NCBI GenBank assembly: GCA_037176705.1 | Contig: CM073891.1 | Coordinates: forward strand, 53,384,571 to 53,448,570 | Length of the DNA stretch: 64,000 nt | Source: Molossus alvarezi | Lineage: Eukaryota; Chordata; Mammalia; Chiroptera; Molossidae | Reading direction: 5' to 3' | In this document: piece by piece, positions 1 through 12,114 of the stretch | Position numbering within the stretch: position 1 is the first letter of the stretch | Layout of the letters: each line of letters starts with the position of its first letter | The notes under the pieces: model-generated | What the model was told of the DNA's origin: nothing | Database searches by the model: none | What the model saw: only the letters and a program-made list of their open reading frames with translations | Translations under genes and position numbers: made by a program

Positions 1-750
1 TTTTTCTAAATTCTTATTTAGAGGTAATTGCATAGTCCTACTATCTATTATAAAAGGAGATAAATCAATTCAGTCATATAAATTAAAAGTTTAAAAAGAT
101 ATCTGTATCTCATACCCAAGACTGAAAATAATCATTCAGAAAATAAAATGAGGAAATATAATCAGAAAGGATACCATGCACAATGGCAACTAAAAAGATA
201 CCTAGGAATAACTTCCATAAAATTATCCATATAAATAAAATAAAATTTTATTCTGACATCTAAAAACATCTGAAAAAAAATTTGAAATATACTATGTTCC
301 TGATAGGGAGACTAAATATTTTAAAAATATAAATTAGTTCTTAATTTATTTTATCTTAAATTATTGGCATATGGGCAAATTTCTAAAAACTGGACCTTCA
401 AAAATTATGCATGTAAATGTACATATAATTGCTGTATATTTGTAACCTTACTATTTTACATTTACTATTTTGCAGATATAAAAGATGTGTACCACACAAC
501 TTACAAATGATAACAAAATACACAATACTCCCTATTGTAAATTTCATGTAACCAATCAATTCTCACACAATGCTTTCATTGACTTTTGCCTAACTCATTA
601 ATATAAATAGTACTTTGTCTTCTCCTATATGCTCAAAGGAAAAATAAAATCTGTCACTCTGCTGAATTTCTAGTTTTCACCCAAAAATAAAAATAAAGTG
701 TAAAAATTGAGAAATTGGTATAATTCCAATAGAAATATTTTTATTTACAT
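1..750. other. AT-rich intronic sequence, possible decayed L1
   Basis: No gene or splice-competent exon is visible. The stretch around 160-390 reads like strongly decayed plus-strand L1 ORF2: a 'aaaaagatacctaggaataa' type phrase followed by 'aaatatactatgttcctga'. The divergence is too high to be sure. The stretch is expected to be intron of the minus-strand gene FBXL13, whose next downstream exon would lie before base 1. Confidence 0.4.
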
Positions 751-859
751 TTATGAGTAAGACAAACATGACACAACAAAGATGGGTATCCAGACTTCAC
801 TCATACATTAATGATGTGACCTCTTTGCTAAATCAGAAAACAGTTTTCAAGTATAAAAA

Positions 860-877
860 AAAAAAAAAGCTTTCTCA
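860..877 (+). repeat. Target-site duplication, left copy (L1 at 879-2674)
   Basis: A-run followed by agctttctca. The same string recurs at 2675-2692 right after the L1 tail, bracketing the inverted L1 copy. Confidence 0.8.
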
Positions 878-878
878 G

Positions 879-2674
879 TTCTTAGTCTTCCTTTTGTTGA
901 GTTGTATGAGCACTCTCTATATATTGGAAATTAACCCCTTATCTGATATATCATTGGCAATTATGTTCTCTCATACAGTGGGTAGCCTTTCCGTTTCGAT
1001 GATTGCATCTTTTGCTGTGCAGAAGCTTTTGAGTTTGATGTAGTCCCATGTAGTCATTTTCTCCTTTGTTTCTATTGCCTTAGGTGATGTATCAGTGAAA
1101 ATTCTGCTCCTTATGATGTCTGAAATTTTGTTCCCTACAGTTTCTTCTAAGATTTTTATGGATTCATGAGTCACATTTCAGTCTTTTATCCATTTTGAGT
1201 TTATTCTTGTGTAGGGTGTAAGTTGATGGTCTAGTTTCATTTTTCTGCAAGTAGCTGTCCAATTTTCCCAGCACCATTTATTAAAGAGGCTGTCCTTACT
1301 CCACTGTATGTTCTTGCCACCTTTGTCAAATATTAATTGAGCATATTGCCTTGGGTCCATTTCTGGGTTCTCTGTTCTGTTCCACTGGTCTATATGCCTA
1401 TTCCTGTGCCAGTACCAGGCTATTTTGATTACGGGGGCTCTGTAGTATAAGCTGAAATCTGGTAATGTGATCCCTCCAACTTTGTTCTTTGTTTTGAAGA
1501 TTGCTGTGGCTATTCGAGGTCTTTTTTGGTTTCGTATGAACTTTTGAAGTACTTGTTCTAATTCTGTGAAGTATGCTGTTGGTATTTTGATGGGGATTGC
1601 ACTGAATCTATAGATTGCTTTGGGTAGTATGGACATTTTAATGATGTTAATTCTTCCAATCCATGAGTAGGGTATGTGCTTCCACTTTTTTATATCTTCC
1701 TCTATTTCTTTTTTCAATGTCCTGTAGTTTTCTGCGAATAGGTCCTTTATTTCTTTGGTTAAGTTTATTCCTAGGTATCTTAATTTTTTTGCCGCGATGG
1801 TAAATGGGATTGTTTTTTCAGTTTCTCTTTCTGTGAGTTCATCATTGGCAGAGGAACTAAATAGACACCTCTCCAAACAGGACATACAAATAGCTAAGAG
1901 ACATATGAGGAAATGCTCAACATCACTAATCATCAGAGAGATGCAAATTAAAACAACAATGAGGTATCACCTCACACCTGTCAGAATGGCCGCCATCAAC
2001 AAATCATCAAACAACAAGTATTGGCGAGGGTGTGGAGAAAAGGGGACTCTGGTACACTGCTGGTGGGAATGCAGACTGGTGCAGCCACTATGGAAAAGAC
2101 TATGGTGTTACCTCAAAAATTTAAAAATTGAACTGCCATTCAACCTAGTGATTTCACTTCTAGGATTATACCCTAAGAAGCCTGAAACACCAATAGGAAA
2201 GAATATATGTACCCCCCTGATTGTAGCAGCACTATTTACAATAGCTAAGATCTGGAAACAGCCCGTGTCCATCAGTAGACAAATGCTGTGGTACATATAC
2301 ACAATGGAGTACTACACAGCTGTAAGAAAGATCTCTTATCCTTTGAGACACCATGGAGAGACCTGGAAAGTATTATCCTAAACGAAACAAGCCAAACAGA
2401 GAAAGACAAGTATCATATGATCTCACTTATTTGTGGAATATAATGAACATAACAGTCTGAGGAATGGGGTAGTCCCAGAAACATGGAAGGGGGGTACAGA
2501 CTGACAATCCCCAGAAGAGGGGGTGGTGGGGGAGAGATAAACCAAAGAACTTATATGCATGTATGCATGAACAATGGGCATGGACAACAAAGCTGGGGAC
2601 AGGGCAGGGAGGGAGGGGGAGGGGGGAATCAGTGGTGGAAAAAGGAGAAACATCTGTAACAAAAATAAATGAAT
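879..2674 (+). mobile_element. 5'-truncated, 5'-inverted L1 3' end (twin-priming copy)
   Basis: The right part (1847-2674) is plus-strand L1: the end of ORF2, including the Cys/His zinc-knuckle region, then the 3'UTR and an A-rich tail. The left part (879-1846) is the neighbouring upstream piece of the same ORF2 (end of the RT domain and beyond) turned to the minus strand. The two pieces abut at 1846/1847, with about 20 bases of the element missing. A target-site duplication flanks the whole unit: an A-run plus 'agctttctca' at 860-877 and again at 2675-2692. It is therefore one insertion with an inverted 5' part, as known for twin priming. ORF2 pieces are open at 1178-1933 (minus) and 1755-2381 (plus), but neither is a functional gene. 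Confidence 0.9.
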
Positions 2675-2692
2675 AAAAAAAAAGCTTTCTCA

Positions 2693-3700
2693 ATTTTTTG
2701 TGCTATTAACAATGTTGCAGCTATAGACATGACACACTTTTACATTTAATCTGCTTTATTAATCGTTTTCCCATAATTTTCTCAAGTTTATACAATCAAC
2801 AAAAAAATAAATAAAGCCCTCATTTGGATTGTTTGCCATATTCCATTGTGTAGTATCCTTTCATTTGGGCTGATTTCAAGCTTCCAATGAAAGGTTTACC
2901 ACTATTTTTAGGCTTGCACATTTCCATAAAATGGTTAGAGACAGAAGATAAGGAGAATTACCACCTAGAATTTTTTATTTAAGCTCTTCTAAATGTCTTG
3001 CTGTTATTTTTTAAAGAATCTCAAAAAAGTTTTATTCTCAAAAATGGTTTACTTTATTCTTTCACAATAGTTTGAAAGTGTTTTTTGAATCTCTCTCAAT
3101 ATGATCATATGCTCTTCTTAGTGTTTCCTTGATGAAAATAAAGAATAATTGAATGACATAATTTGTGATAAATTTGAATATTCTGTCAACTCTTAGTGAT
3201 GATGTCTTGTAGTCTTCTGCTCCTTCCTCCAAGGAAGTGCTGGCTTAGAAGCAAGATTTGTGTCTCGGGCTGTCAACAGTCCATATGTCAAAAAGCAACC
3301 AGTATCAGGTGGCAGGGGTCCCAGCAGTTCACCAGAGCATGACAACAGGGAATCTGGGACGCAGTGCTCAAACACACGAAGTCCCAGACACTGGACTGAA
3401 ATTTGGGGGCCCGGCTTCAATGCCCAGGAAGGGGGACCAGAAAGAGACAGCCTAACTCAAACTATTGGGCACATCGCTGCAAACATGGCACAGAAATGTG
3501 GGTAAGGCAAAAGATCTAAGCACCCCCAAGCATGGAGAGGATAGGTACCAGCTTGGGACTTGAAAACTGCAATCCTGCTGTCAAAATAGTGGTGCCACAG
3601 TCATGAGGTGTTGGTAAAAGGAGCATTGCCTTTGAGGAATGCTAAAGTGAGCCAGAGCCCAGAGGCACATAATTATTTTCCGTGTAATACAAATAAAACA
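2693..3700. other. Intron of FBXL13, no gene seen
   Basis: Single-copy-looking AT-rich DNA up to about 3190. From about 3190 to 3600 it is more GC-rich, with two short overlapping open plus-strand frames (3258-3455 and 3260-3505). Neither is flanked by convincing splice sites and neither resembles a family I know. It could be an old decayed transposon or retrocopy. I assign no function. Confidence 0.5.
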
Positions 3701-3707
3701 AAAGTAC

Positions 3708-3808
3708 CTTGGTAGGAGTCGCATCGTCCTGTTGGTGATAGTTGTATTAGACAGATTGAGAAATAAGACTCCAGGACAGCCCTCAGAGATGTGCCTCATT
3801 GATTCATC
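3708..3808 (-). CDS. FBXL13: FBXL13 internal coding exon (LRR region), 101 bp
   Basis: Minus-strand exon. It is preceded by a pyrimidine-rich acceptor ending in TTTTTATGCAG (3809 upward) and followed by donor AAG|GTACTT (the gt at 3706-3707). It starts in phase 0 with GAT and ends two bases into a codon. The translation begins DESMRHISEGCPG and continues with the leucine-rich repeat segment LNLSNTTITNRTMRLLP, which I recognise as FBXL13. FBXL13 (DRC6) is an F-box/LRR protein. It has been described as a subunit of the nexin-dynein regulatory complex of motile cilia and as an SCF substrate adaptor; the LRRs form the binding surface. The exon joins in frame to the 53-bp exon at 10593-10645, 6.8 kb upstream on the minus strand. 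The frame is open, with no disabling change. The next exon downstream is not in the window. Confidence 0.93.
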
Positions 3809-3953
3809 CTGCATAAAAACGGAGAGAAGAATCTATCAAAGCCTGACAGGTTTTGTTATTCTGTCATCTCTCTCTCTCTGCTCCAGAAATATATATGCAT
3901 GACTTGGTCTCTTCATATGCTTTGATATTAGTAGTAAGTCAAATTAAATAGAA

Positions 3954-4164
3954 GGGTCTGGCCAGTGTAGCTCAGTGGTTGAGCGTCAACCCCTGCACCA
4001 AGAGGTCGCCAGTTCCATTCCTGGTCAGGGCACATGCCCAAGTTGTGGGCCAGGTCCCCAGTGTGGAGCATGCAGGAGGCAGCCAATTGATGTTCTTTCT
4101 CATCAATGTTTCCATCTCTCTCACCCTCTCACTTCCTCGCTCTCTAATATCAATAAAGGGGAAA
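3954..4164 (+). mobile_element. Ves-type SINE
   Basis: tRNA-derived head (ctctggccagtgtagctcag-like start, then a B-box-like 'gttccattcctggtcaggg'), a central 'catgcaggaggcagccaatt' body and a CT-rich tail before an A-rich end. A perfect 13-base target-site duplication (aaattaaatagaa) lies at 3941-3953 and 4165-4177. Confidence 0.92.
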
Positions 4165-4453
4165 AAATTAAATAGAAAATATTGGTTTTGCTTGAAACTC
4201 CATCACTTCCGCCTTCTCCCCTTATTTGGAAATAAAGTTCCATTGCCTCAAATAACACTACATTAAAATGTGTATCCTTACAAGTTCAACTCTGTGACAG
4301 GTCATTCGACCTCGAGTGTTAAAATGTCAAACACTCCTGACTCTTCAGATGCATAAAAGTGATTAAAAATGAATCAATTTTTTAAACTTACTGAAATTAT
4401 TATGGGGGAAGAGTAAATGCTCTCAACTAAACTTCATTAAGAGTGAATTCAGG

Positions 4454-6089
4454 TCATTAAAATGCCCATACTACCCAAAACAATCTATAGATTCAATGCA
4501 ATCCCCATCAAAATACCAACAACATGCTTCACAAAACTAGAACAAATACTTCAAAAGTTCATATGGAACCCAAAAAGACCCGGAATAGACACAGAAATCT
4601 TGAATAAGAAGGGCAAAGTAGGCAGGATCACAATACCGGATATCAGGTTACACTACAAAGCTACTGTAATCAAAACAGCCTGGTACTGGCACAAGAACAG
4701 GCACAAGGATCAATGGAATAGAACAGAGAACCCAGAAATGAACCCAAAATATTATGCTCAATTAATATTTGACAAAGGTGGCAAGAGCATACAATGAAGT
4801 AAAGACAGCCTCTTTAATAAATGGTGTTGGGAAAATTGGACAACTACATGCAAAAAAAATGAAACTAGACTATCAACTTACACCCTACACAAGAATAAAC
4901 TCAAAATGGATAAAAGAATTAAAAGTGACTCATGAATTCATAAAAATCCTAGAAGAAAATCTAGGCAACAAAATTTCAGACATCATACACAGCAAAATTT
5001 TCACTGATACATCACCTAAGGCCACAGAAACAAAGGAGAAAATGAACACATGGGACTACATCAAACTCAAATGCTTCTGCACAGCAAAAGAAACAACCAC
5101 CAAAATAGAAAAGCAACCCACTCTATGGGAGAGCATAATTGCCAATGATACATCAGATAAGGGGTTAATTTCCAAAATAAATAGAGTGTCCACACAGCTC
5201 AACAAAAGGAAGACAAAGAACCCAAGTAAAAAATGGGCAGAGGAACCAAATAGATACCTCTCCAGATAGGACATACAAATGGCCAAGAGACATATGAAGA
5301 AATGCTCATCACTAATCATCAGAGAGATGCAAATTAAAACAACAATGAGGTATCACCCTCACACCTGTCAAAACGGCCGCCATCAACAAATCATCAAACA
5401 ACAAGTGTTGACAAGGGTGTGTAGAAATAGGGACTCTAGTACACTGCTGGTGGGAATGCAGACTGGTACAGCCACTATGGAAAACAATATGGTGTTACCT
5501 CAAAAAATTAAAAACTGAACTTCCACTTGACCAAGTGACCCCACTTCTAGGAATATACCCTAAGAAACCTGAAACACCAATCAGAAAGAATATATGTACC
5601 CCCGTGTTCGTAGCAGCACTATTTACAACAGCTAAGATCTGGAAACAGCCCAAATGTCCATCAGTAGACAAATGCTGTGGTACATATACACAATGGAGTA
5701 CTATGCAGCTGTAAGAAAGAAAGATCTCTTATCCTTTGAGACGACATGGAGGGACCTGGAAAGTATTATCCTAAACGAAACAAGCCAAACAGAGAAAGAC
5801 AAGTATCATATGATCTAATTTATTTGTGGAATATAATGAACATAACAGTCTGAAGAACAGGGTAGTCCCAGAGACATGGAAGTAGGATACAGACCGACAA
5901 TCCCCAGAAGAGGGGGTGGCAGGGAGAGAGATAAACCACAGAACTTACGTGCATGTATGCATGACCAATCAACATGGACAACAAAGCTGGGGAGTGGGCA
6001 GGGAGGGAGGGGGAGGAGGGTGTCAAGAGGGAAAAAGGAGAAACATCTGTAACAAAAATAAATGTATAAATAAATAAAATTTAAAAATG
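4454..6089 (+). mobile_element. 5'-truncated L1, 3' 1.6 kb
   Basis: The copy begins inside ORF2 just after the RT domain (the 'tcattaaaatgcccatac' segment) and runs through the ORF2 C-terminus, the 3'UTR and an A/T-rich tail (aaaaataaatgtataaataaa). ORF2 is open in two overlapping pieces (4462-4797 and 4769-5269), then breaks by further frameshifts. The zinc-knuckle region near 5400-5480 is out of frame with the preceding part. No clear target-site duplication was found. It is the same family as the full-length copies at 37-63 kb. Confidence 0.9.
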
Positions 6090-8643
6090 GGGAGTCCATT
6101 TTTACACATCTGTATTTACATATAGTTGTGTGTATGTGAGTGTAATTAAGTTTCTGTGGTTCTGTTACTGAATATATTAAAACAGCTAAACAGATATGCA
6201 CCAAATTTAAGGCAAGTTTGAGATGGCCTAAAGTAAAACATAGGCTACACACATGTTGAATATGAAATTCAGTGTTGGGGGTGCTATGGGGAAGAATCTC
6301 AAAGATTCAAGCAACCTACCCCCAGCGATTTCAAGCATGAGCCCTAAATGGACATTTACAAGACCAGAGGAACTGCAGGCTTTGATCGCAATGGAGCTGC
6401 TTCTTATACTGGTAACTACTTATAAAAGCTCTAGAATGAGTAGCAGCAAGTTTTTATTTATTTAATGATGGTTGATGAGTCTCCCCAGGAAAACTGAGGC
6501 GGTCAGCTAGTTTTAAATATTTATGGTACATTGGTTCTGGAAAGAATAGGCCGTTGCAGGAAGAAGTAAATTGTCACTTGGCTAGGAGATGTGGTTTGGG
6601 GAAGAATTCTGCATGGCCAATATGGTCACCCTGAACACCACTAAGGATGGCAAAGGTTTATATTCAGCAGGATCATCAGTGTTTAACATTCTATTCCTAG
6701 TTATTTCCTGGAGTTGTAGATATTAAAATAACAAAACTCTGCAGGTCAAGGTTCTGTCACATGGGATAGGAACTGGTTGATTTACAAGGGCAGCAAACCA
6801 CACCTTAAAAAAGATCCAAGGTTGTTGTTTTTTAGGTTGTAAACTGTAGTTCTGCTGCAGGAAAGGTTCCGTGTGCCAATGCCGCAGGAGTACAAGGGCA
6901 GGGCTGTCCATAAACACTATACTCTTGCCACTGCTTTGAAGCTGCCTGCAGTTTTTCTAGATACCCCCCACCAAAATGTAGAATTTGGAGTTATATAAAA
7001 ATTACAATATAAGTTTTTCTAGAATAAATGGAGAGAACAACCATAATGTATGGCATTGTTTGTAGTTTAATACAAGCAAAATCTATCTGCAAAAATATTC
7101 ATGAAGCCAATCAAATATCAAAGTGATTGTGGGCTTTCAGAAGACTGGCAAAGATGCAGCTGGGACAAGCGGAGAGAAAGCTGGTTTATACACCAATAGG
7201 GAGGGAACCACAGGGAAAATGAAAATTCAGGGGCCAGGAAAAGGAAGGTAGAATATATTTTATGTATCAGAGGAATCTGATTTCCCCTGTGATATGAGGA
7301 AGCAAACCATACTCTGCATTTTTCTGTTTGGAAAACACTCAAATGAATCCTCTTCTCAATATTTAAAATAAGTCAAGGTTCAACCCCCAAATTAGAACAC
7401 ATAAATGCAAAAACTGTTTGAGTGTCCACATTGAAGAATGGCTTATAAATTTATCCACAACGCACTCAAATATTTCTGAAGGTAATATATTCATAAGGCA
7501 AGCTCCTTAGAAATCAAAGCTTTTTGAATGAATGGCACTCAACTCCTTAAACTTGTCCAAGTCTATGTCTCAAAGGGGAAAACAATAGTAAAATGTAGCT
7601 GGATAAAATGATCCTCCCTGTATATTATTAGACTCCAGCATTGGAACATATTTTGATGTTTGCAAATTCAATGCAGATGGCATTGTTTTGACTTTCCTTT
7701 TAGAAAGCCAAATTTAAAGAATATGATCTTTTATTCAACTGCAGAACTGAATGTTGAAGACAAGAACACTTGATTCATTTTTAAATCCTGTAACACCTTT
7801 ATTAAATAACATAAATTCCCTATATATCTTTATATAGAGAGATAAATATATCATTAACATAGTAGTATAAAAATATACTAAGAATGAAACAAAGTAGATT
7901 TTGAAAGAAAAAATGATAATAATGAGACTGGGGAGGCAGCAAGGAAGAGCTGATATATGAAGTCTCTTCACCTGTGCAGAGGGGCATGGACTTCATCCTG
8001 GACCTGGTGCTTACTGAGGGTATCACACAATCAGGCCCTTCATTCTAGTCCCTCTGATCTCCTTAGGGACTTGCTTTCATTTGTTGTTTCAAGTGAGTCT
8101 CTGCCAACTTCTATAAACCTAAAACAGGTTTCCCTGCCTCCCCCTTAGCCACTTTTCTGGAACCATAGGTTTATACCTAAAACCTCATTTTCTCATCTGG
8201 TATCTACTTCACAATTCACTTCAGTTAGATTTCTGCCCCGATGTGCTACGGAAACTTCTGGCAAAAGTCACTGTAACCTTCTAATTCTCAAATCCAGGTG
8301 GCCACTGCTCAGTCCTTTTCTCTCCTGCTCACTTTGGTAACTTCCTTCTGAAACTCTTTGTTCTCTTGCCTTTTGTGATACCTCTCTGTTCTCAACCTAC
8401 TTTTCTTATATTCCTTCTTAAGATCATTTGATATTTCTTTTCTGGCTGATCCTAAAAGTAAGCATTCCCCAAGGTTCATTTCTAAGTTCTCTTCCATTCC
8501 TTCTCTCTCTCTTGAACTTATTTATTTTTTAAAATGTTAATTATGACATATATAGACGTAACCCAAGATAGAAGCTCAAGTTCTAGTTAATGTTGCCCAT
8601 TACCTACTAGGTATCTCCATATAGTTTCATTCATTAAACATGT
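6090..8643. other. FBXL13 intron, no gene seen
   Basis: Mostly unique-looking intronic DNA. Only short chance open frames occur, with no splice context or recognisable product. No tRNA, SINE or L1 was recognised. Confidence 0.5.
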
Positions 8644-8770
8644 GCAGGGTGGAACAAAAGTAAGTTTGCAGTTGTTCATTTGAAAAAATAATACAATGAT
8701 TAATAAATAATAATATAAGAATACACTCTGTTTTGCATACTCAAAACTGCAAACCTACTTCTGCGCTTAT
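8644..8770. mobile_element. Mariner/Tc1-like MITE
   Basis: Terminal inverted repeats are visible: the left arm (8644-8676) reads gcagggtggaacaaaagtaa and onward, and the right arm (about 8741-8768) is its near reverse complement through 'aaaactgcaaacctacttctgc'. The interior is AT-rich and partly self-complementary. Length (~125 bp), arm sequence and lack of coding match non-autonomous mariner-type elements of mammals. The exact subfamily cannot be named from sequence alone. Confidence 0.75.
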
Positions 8771-8899
8771 TTACTAAGCAAGGTCTGTGCTCTGGACTAT
8801 GACTACCACAAAAAAATGAGATACATCTCCCTTTGGGCCTCAGGCTAGTGGAGGAGGAAGAACCACTGTGATTAGGGCTACTTATGACAGGAACACAGG

Positions 8900-9350
8900 G
8901 AGCAACAGCAATCCCCTCCCTGGGAGTCAGTGATGTCTTGGGAAAGAAGGTAGGGCCTTTAAGCCTCCCAGAGAGGAAAGCAGCACCTGAGGACCAAGGG
9001 AGGGAGTATTCCAAGGGAGGAGCACAGCCCGAGCAAAGGTAAAACAGCAGGAAGCAGTTTGGCAAACCAGCTCAGAAAGCAGGGCAGCTTGTGTTTGCTC
9101 AAACAATGTGTATGCAGGGTTTGGAGCAAGAAAGGGAGGCAGGGGCATGGCCACAGGGGATCTCCAAGGTACGGTGATTTTAAAGAGCTTTGACTTTATC
9201 CCATAGTGTAGATGATGAATGTGTATATAAATGATGGAAGTGAAACGGTCAGATCTGCCTTTTAGAGAGAGTATCAATGTGCTCACAGGGTGGGAGACAG
9301 GCTGGAGGTAGAGGAAGGCCTGGGGACAGACCAGGAAGGAGGTGTCTAGG
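8900..9350 (+). repeat. Ancient mammalian interspersed repeat (unassigned family)
   Basis: The segment carries phrases that I recognise as recurring in mammalian genomes, such as 'agcaaaggtaaaacagcagg' and 'gactttatcccatagtgtag' followed by 'ggtcagatctgccttttaga'. A later part of what seems the same repeat occurs at about 18500-18700. I cannot name the family with confidence. Confidence 0.45.
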
Positions 9351-9469
9351 GTTACATGTTCTCTTCCGTCTTCTTTGGCTCTGCCACCTTGAAGACCATG
9401 AAAATGAACCTATTGTTTCTGCTGGGTCCCAATTTTTCTGTCTCATATATACATGGTCTTAAATATAGT

Positions 9470-9635
9470 TCATGTTTTGGAAGTAGGGAAGAGACTGACA
9501 AACCTCAGAGGAAAAAGGAGGTGGGGGGCGGGAAGAGATAAACAAAGAACTTATATGCATATATGCACAACCAATGGACACAGACAGCAGTGTGGGGAAA
9601 GCGGGGGTGGGGTTGGGGTAGATGCTCTTCTCTCA
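9470..9635 (+). mobile_element. L1 3'UTR fragment
   Basis: It matches the L1 3'UTR seen intact at 62990-63110: 'gactgacaaacctcagagga', then 'aagaacttatatgcatatat' and the 'accaatggacacagacag' block followed by a G-rich stretch. No ORF2 and no clear poly-A tail are attached. Confidence 0.75.
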
Positions 9636-9654
9636 AAGGCTGAGATTCTTCATC

Positions 9655-9765
9655 AAAGGCTGAAAATGGAAATGGGTTAATGAGAGGATTAGATGAGTTA
9701 ATGCACTTTGTATAGTTCTTGGAGCATTTTCTGCATTGAATAGATGGCAACTATTATTATTTTTG
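9655..9765 (+). repeat. MIR fragment (3' part)
   Basis: Contains 'gaggattagatgagttaatg' and 'tagatggcaactattattat', typical of the MIR 3' half. Confidence 0.6.
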
Positions 9766-9845
9766 GTCCATTGCTAAGTGCTCTCTGGATGTTGTCCTTT
9801 TGTTTGGTTCCACTGGTTTTGGCCATAATAATAATGTTAATAATG

Positions 9846-9995
9846 AAATAACAGAAAGCAATGTTTATTGAGCACTTATGATGTGTCATGTATTGTACTA
9901 AATGCTCTAAATAAAATGTTCACTGATGTTCACAAAAGCTGTACAAAGCAGTTTAAGGAACTTGTAAAAATCACATTGCTAAGAAAAGGTGCTAA
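9846..9995 (+). repeat. MIR-type ancient SINE fragment
   Basis: Contains 'tttattgagcacttatgatg' followed by a 'gtactaaatgctct' block, the conserved MIR-like core order, strongly diverged. Confidence 0.6.
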
Positions 9996-10592
9996 AATTT
10001 GATTAGATCCAAGCATAATACTTATTTTAACAGACATCTAAGTAATGTCCTTTGGGTGCCTCCTCTCATGTATGCTATATTCCAAATAGCCTGACCACAC
10101 TCCGGAGAACCCATTGATATCTTTCTTTACCCTGTGTTTGGACCATAAAGTCCTATGATGCACTTTCTATTTCACTGGGTAATATTTAGGCTATAAGTAA
10201 TTTATTTAAGTAACTTTACCCAGATTTTGTTCAAATGCACAAACACTCCTTAAAACTTTCTGACAGGCAGCAAAGAGAAGATTTTTATCTAGACGATAAA
10301 TAAAATGGAAAAGTAACAGAAAAAGTACATATAGTTCATGTTTGTGTAATTGTTAAATTGTTTCCACTTTCCAAAGATTCCAACCTTAGACATACATCTA
10401 CAGGATTAATAACAGCATTATATAAATGGGATAAAATTCCTTGCCAATGTTTAACATAGTTTGCTTTTTTCCATATTTAATCCTTAATGAGCACACAGGC
10501 ATGTATTTTGGCAAAACCTCTGTATATTAGCATTTCAACGTAGCAAGTCCAAATCTATGTAAACAACAGTAAAATAAGCTTCTTATACTCAC
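9996..10592. other. FBXL13 intron, no gene seen
   Basis: AT-rich intronic sequence leading to the donor side of the 53-bp FBXL13 exon. Nothing else is recognisable. Confidence 0.5.
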
Positions 10593-10645
10593 CGTGAGTG
10601 TTGGGCAGTCAGAGACATTCAGCTCTTGCAAATTTTTACAGAGGC
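10593..10645 (-). CDS. FBXL13: FBXL13 internal coding exon (LRR region), 53 bp
   Basis: Minus-strand exon bounded by acceptor TTAATTTAG (the ag at 10646-10647) and donor ACG|GTGAGT (10587-10592). It enters two bases into a codon and leaves in phase 0. It encodes LCKNLQELNVSDCPTLT, an LRR segment that continues directly into the DESMRH segment of the exon at 3708-3808. The combined 154 bp stays open. The residues and the 53/101-bp exon pair agree with FBXL13 as I know it. This exon is short enough to be missed by ORF-based annotation. LRRC17 lies on the other strand in the intron just upstream of it. Confidence 0.92.
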
Positions 10646-11870
10646 CTAAATTAAACAAGTGACACATCATTAAACAACATATTACAAATGTTTAAACTTA
10701 AAGTTTTTCCATCCTACATTCAATGTGATGTATTCATTAGAAAACAAACAAAAACCTTGGCAAGTCTTATTCTAAGTATTGGTTTCTTTTCCCAGAAAAA
10801 CAATTTCTTTTGGCCTTAAAATTAAAATATATATACATGTTTATTATTGTTTGAGGATTACAGAAGGAAGCAGAAAAGAGAAAAATACTACTTTAGGGAA
10901 AACATATATATTTAGAGCTTTTAGCTTCAAAGCACTTGAAGAAAACCAACCTGCTTTTTGTGGCATGACTTTTTGTTCGTTTTGTTTGTTTCCTGTTTCC
11001 TTTTAACATTTTATTATGAAAATTTTCAAATATACAAAAAAGTTGAGAGAACCAAAGAATGATACGATGAATATAGCCACCACCTAGATTGTACAATTTA
11101 TATCTTATTGTATTTACTTTATCACATATCCACTTGTACATCTCTCTATCCCTCAATCATCTTATTTTTTATGCATTTTAAAGTAAGTTGCAGACATCAA
11201 TATACTTCCCCCAAATACTTCAGCATACATATCATAAATAATTCAGCAAGCATAACAATGAACAAAACAGTTACAATTTTTTTAGGTTAGATTTACATAC
11301 AATTTGCAAAGAATTGCAGTTAGAGAAGTGGAGGGTTAGAAAGGTCAATTGCCCAATTAGCTCTGGGACCAGAGGCAACTGCGCACACAAAGGGTGAGAT
11401 GGCAGAGTGATGCACAGTGAGCACTCTGGGCCTACAGGAAGCAATCCAAGTCTGAGACGAAAGAGAAGCAGGGAGGAGCAGGAACACAGTGGGTGGGAGG
11501 AATATGTGAGAAAAAGAAGAGGGGAGGCATCCTAGGTGAAGGAGACCCCATCGAGACGGAAAACTCTAGGCTAGGGAGTGATGCTGGATTCACACTGCTA
11601 TTGTGAAAACACATCTGCCATCCCTAATCACATGGCCCATGGTAACAACAACAAAAATGTTATTAATTATAAATCCATTCTGAACACTTCTTCCTCTACC
11701 AAGAATAGACTATGTTCTAGGTAATAAATGCAAACCAAAATCACTTTCAGGATTAAAAAATGGAAACAATTCTTTAAAATGTACAGATCTTGGAAGTCAT
11801 CAATAATACTTGTTAAGGAAAAAATACATTGCCCCCAAAATACAATAACTAAGTTTGAGATTTATATATA
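10646..11870. other. FBXL13 intron with an old interspersed repeat
   Basis: About 10990-11300 reads like an ancient L1M-type 3' end: 'aacattttattatgaaaatt', then 'accacctagattgtacaatt' and 'aagtaagttgcagacatcaa'. The family call is tentative. About 11300-11870 has no recognised feature apart from a short (TA)n run near 11862-11876. Confidence 0.45.
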
Positions 11871-11875
11871 TATAT

Positions 11876-12073
11876 ATTTTTTCTAATAGAGAAGGAGGGG
11901 GAGAGACAGAAACATTGATATGAAAGAGATACATCCACTGGTTGCCCCCCACATGACCCCGACCAGGACCAGGAAGAAACAAAACCGAGGCACGTGCCCT
12001 TGACTGGAATTGAACCTGAGACTCATTGGTTCGTGGGCAGATGCTCTCATTGCTGAGCCAAACTGGTCAGGGT
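11876..12073 (-). mobile_element. Ves-type SINE, older copy
   Basis: Reverse orientation: a GA-rich tract (the CT-rich tail in reverse), an 'aacattgatatgaaagagat' block and a tRNA-like head ending 'gccaaactggtcaggg'. It is well diverged and no clear target-site duplication is seen. Confidence 0.8.
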
Positions 12074-12114
12074 GAGATTAATATTTCTATAGAATAATGA
12101 CTTGAGAGTAATTC

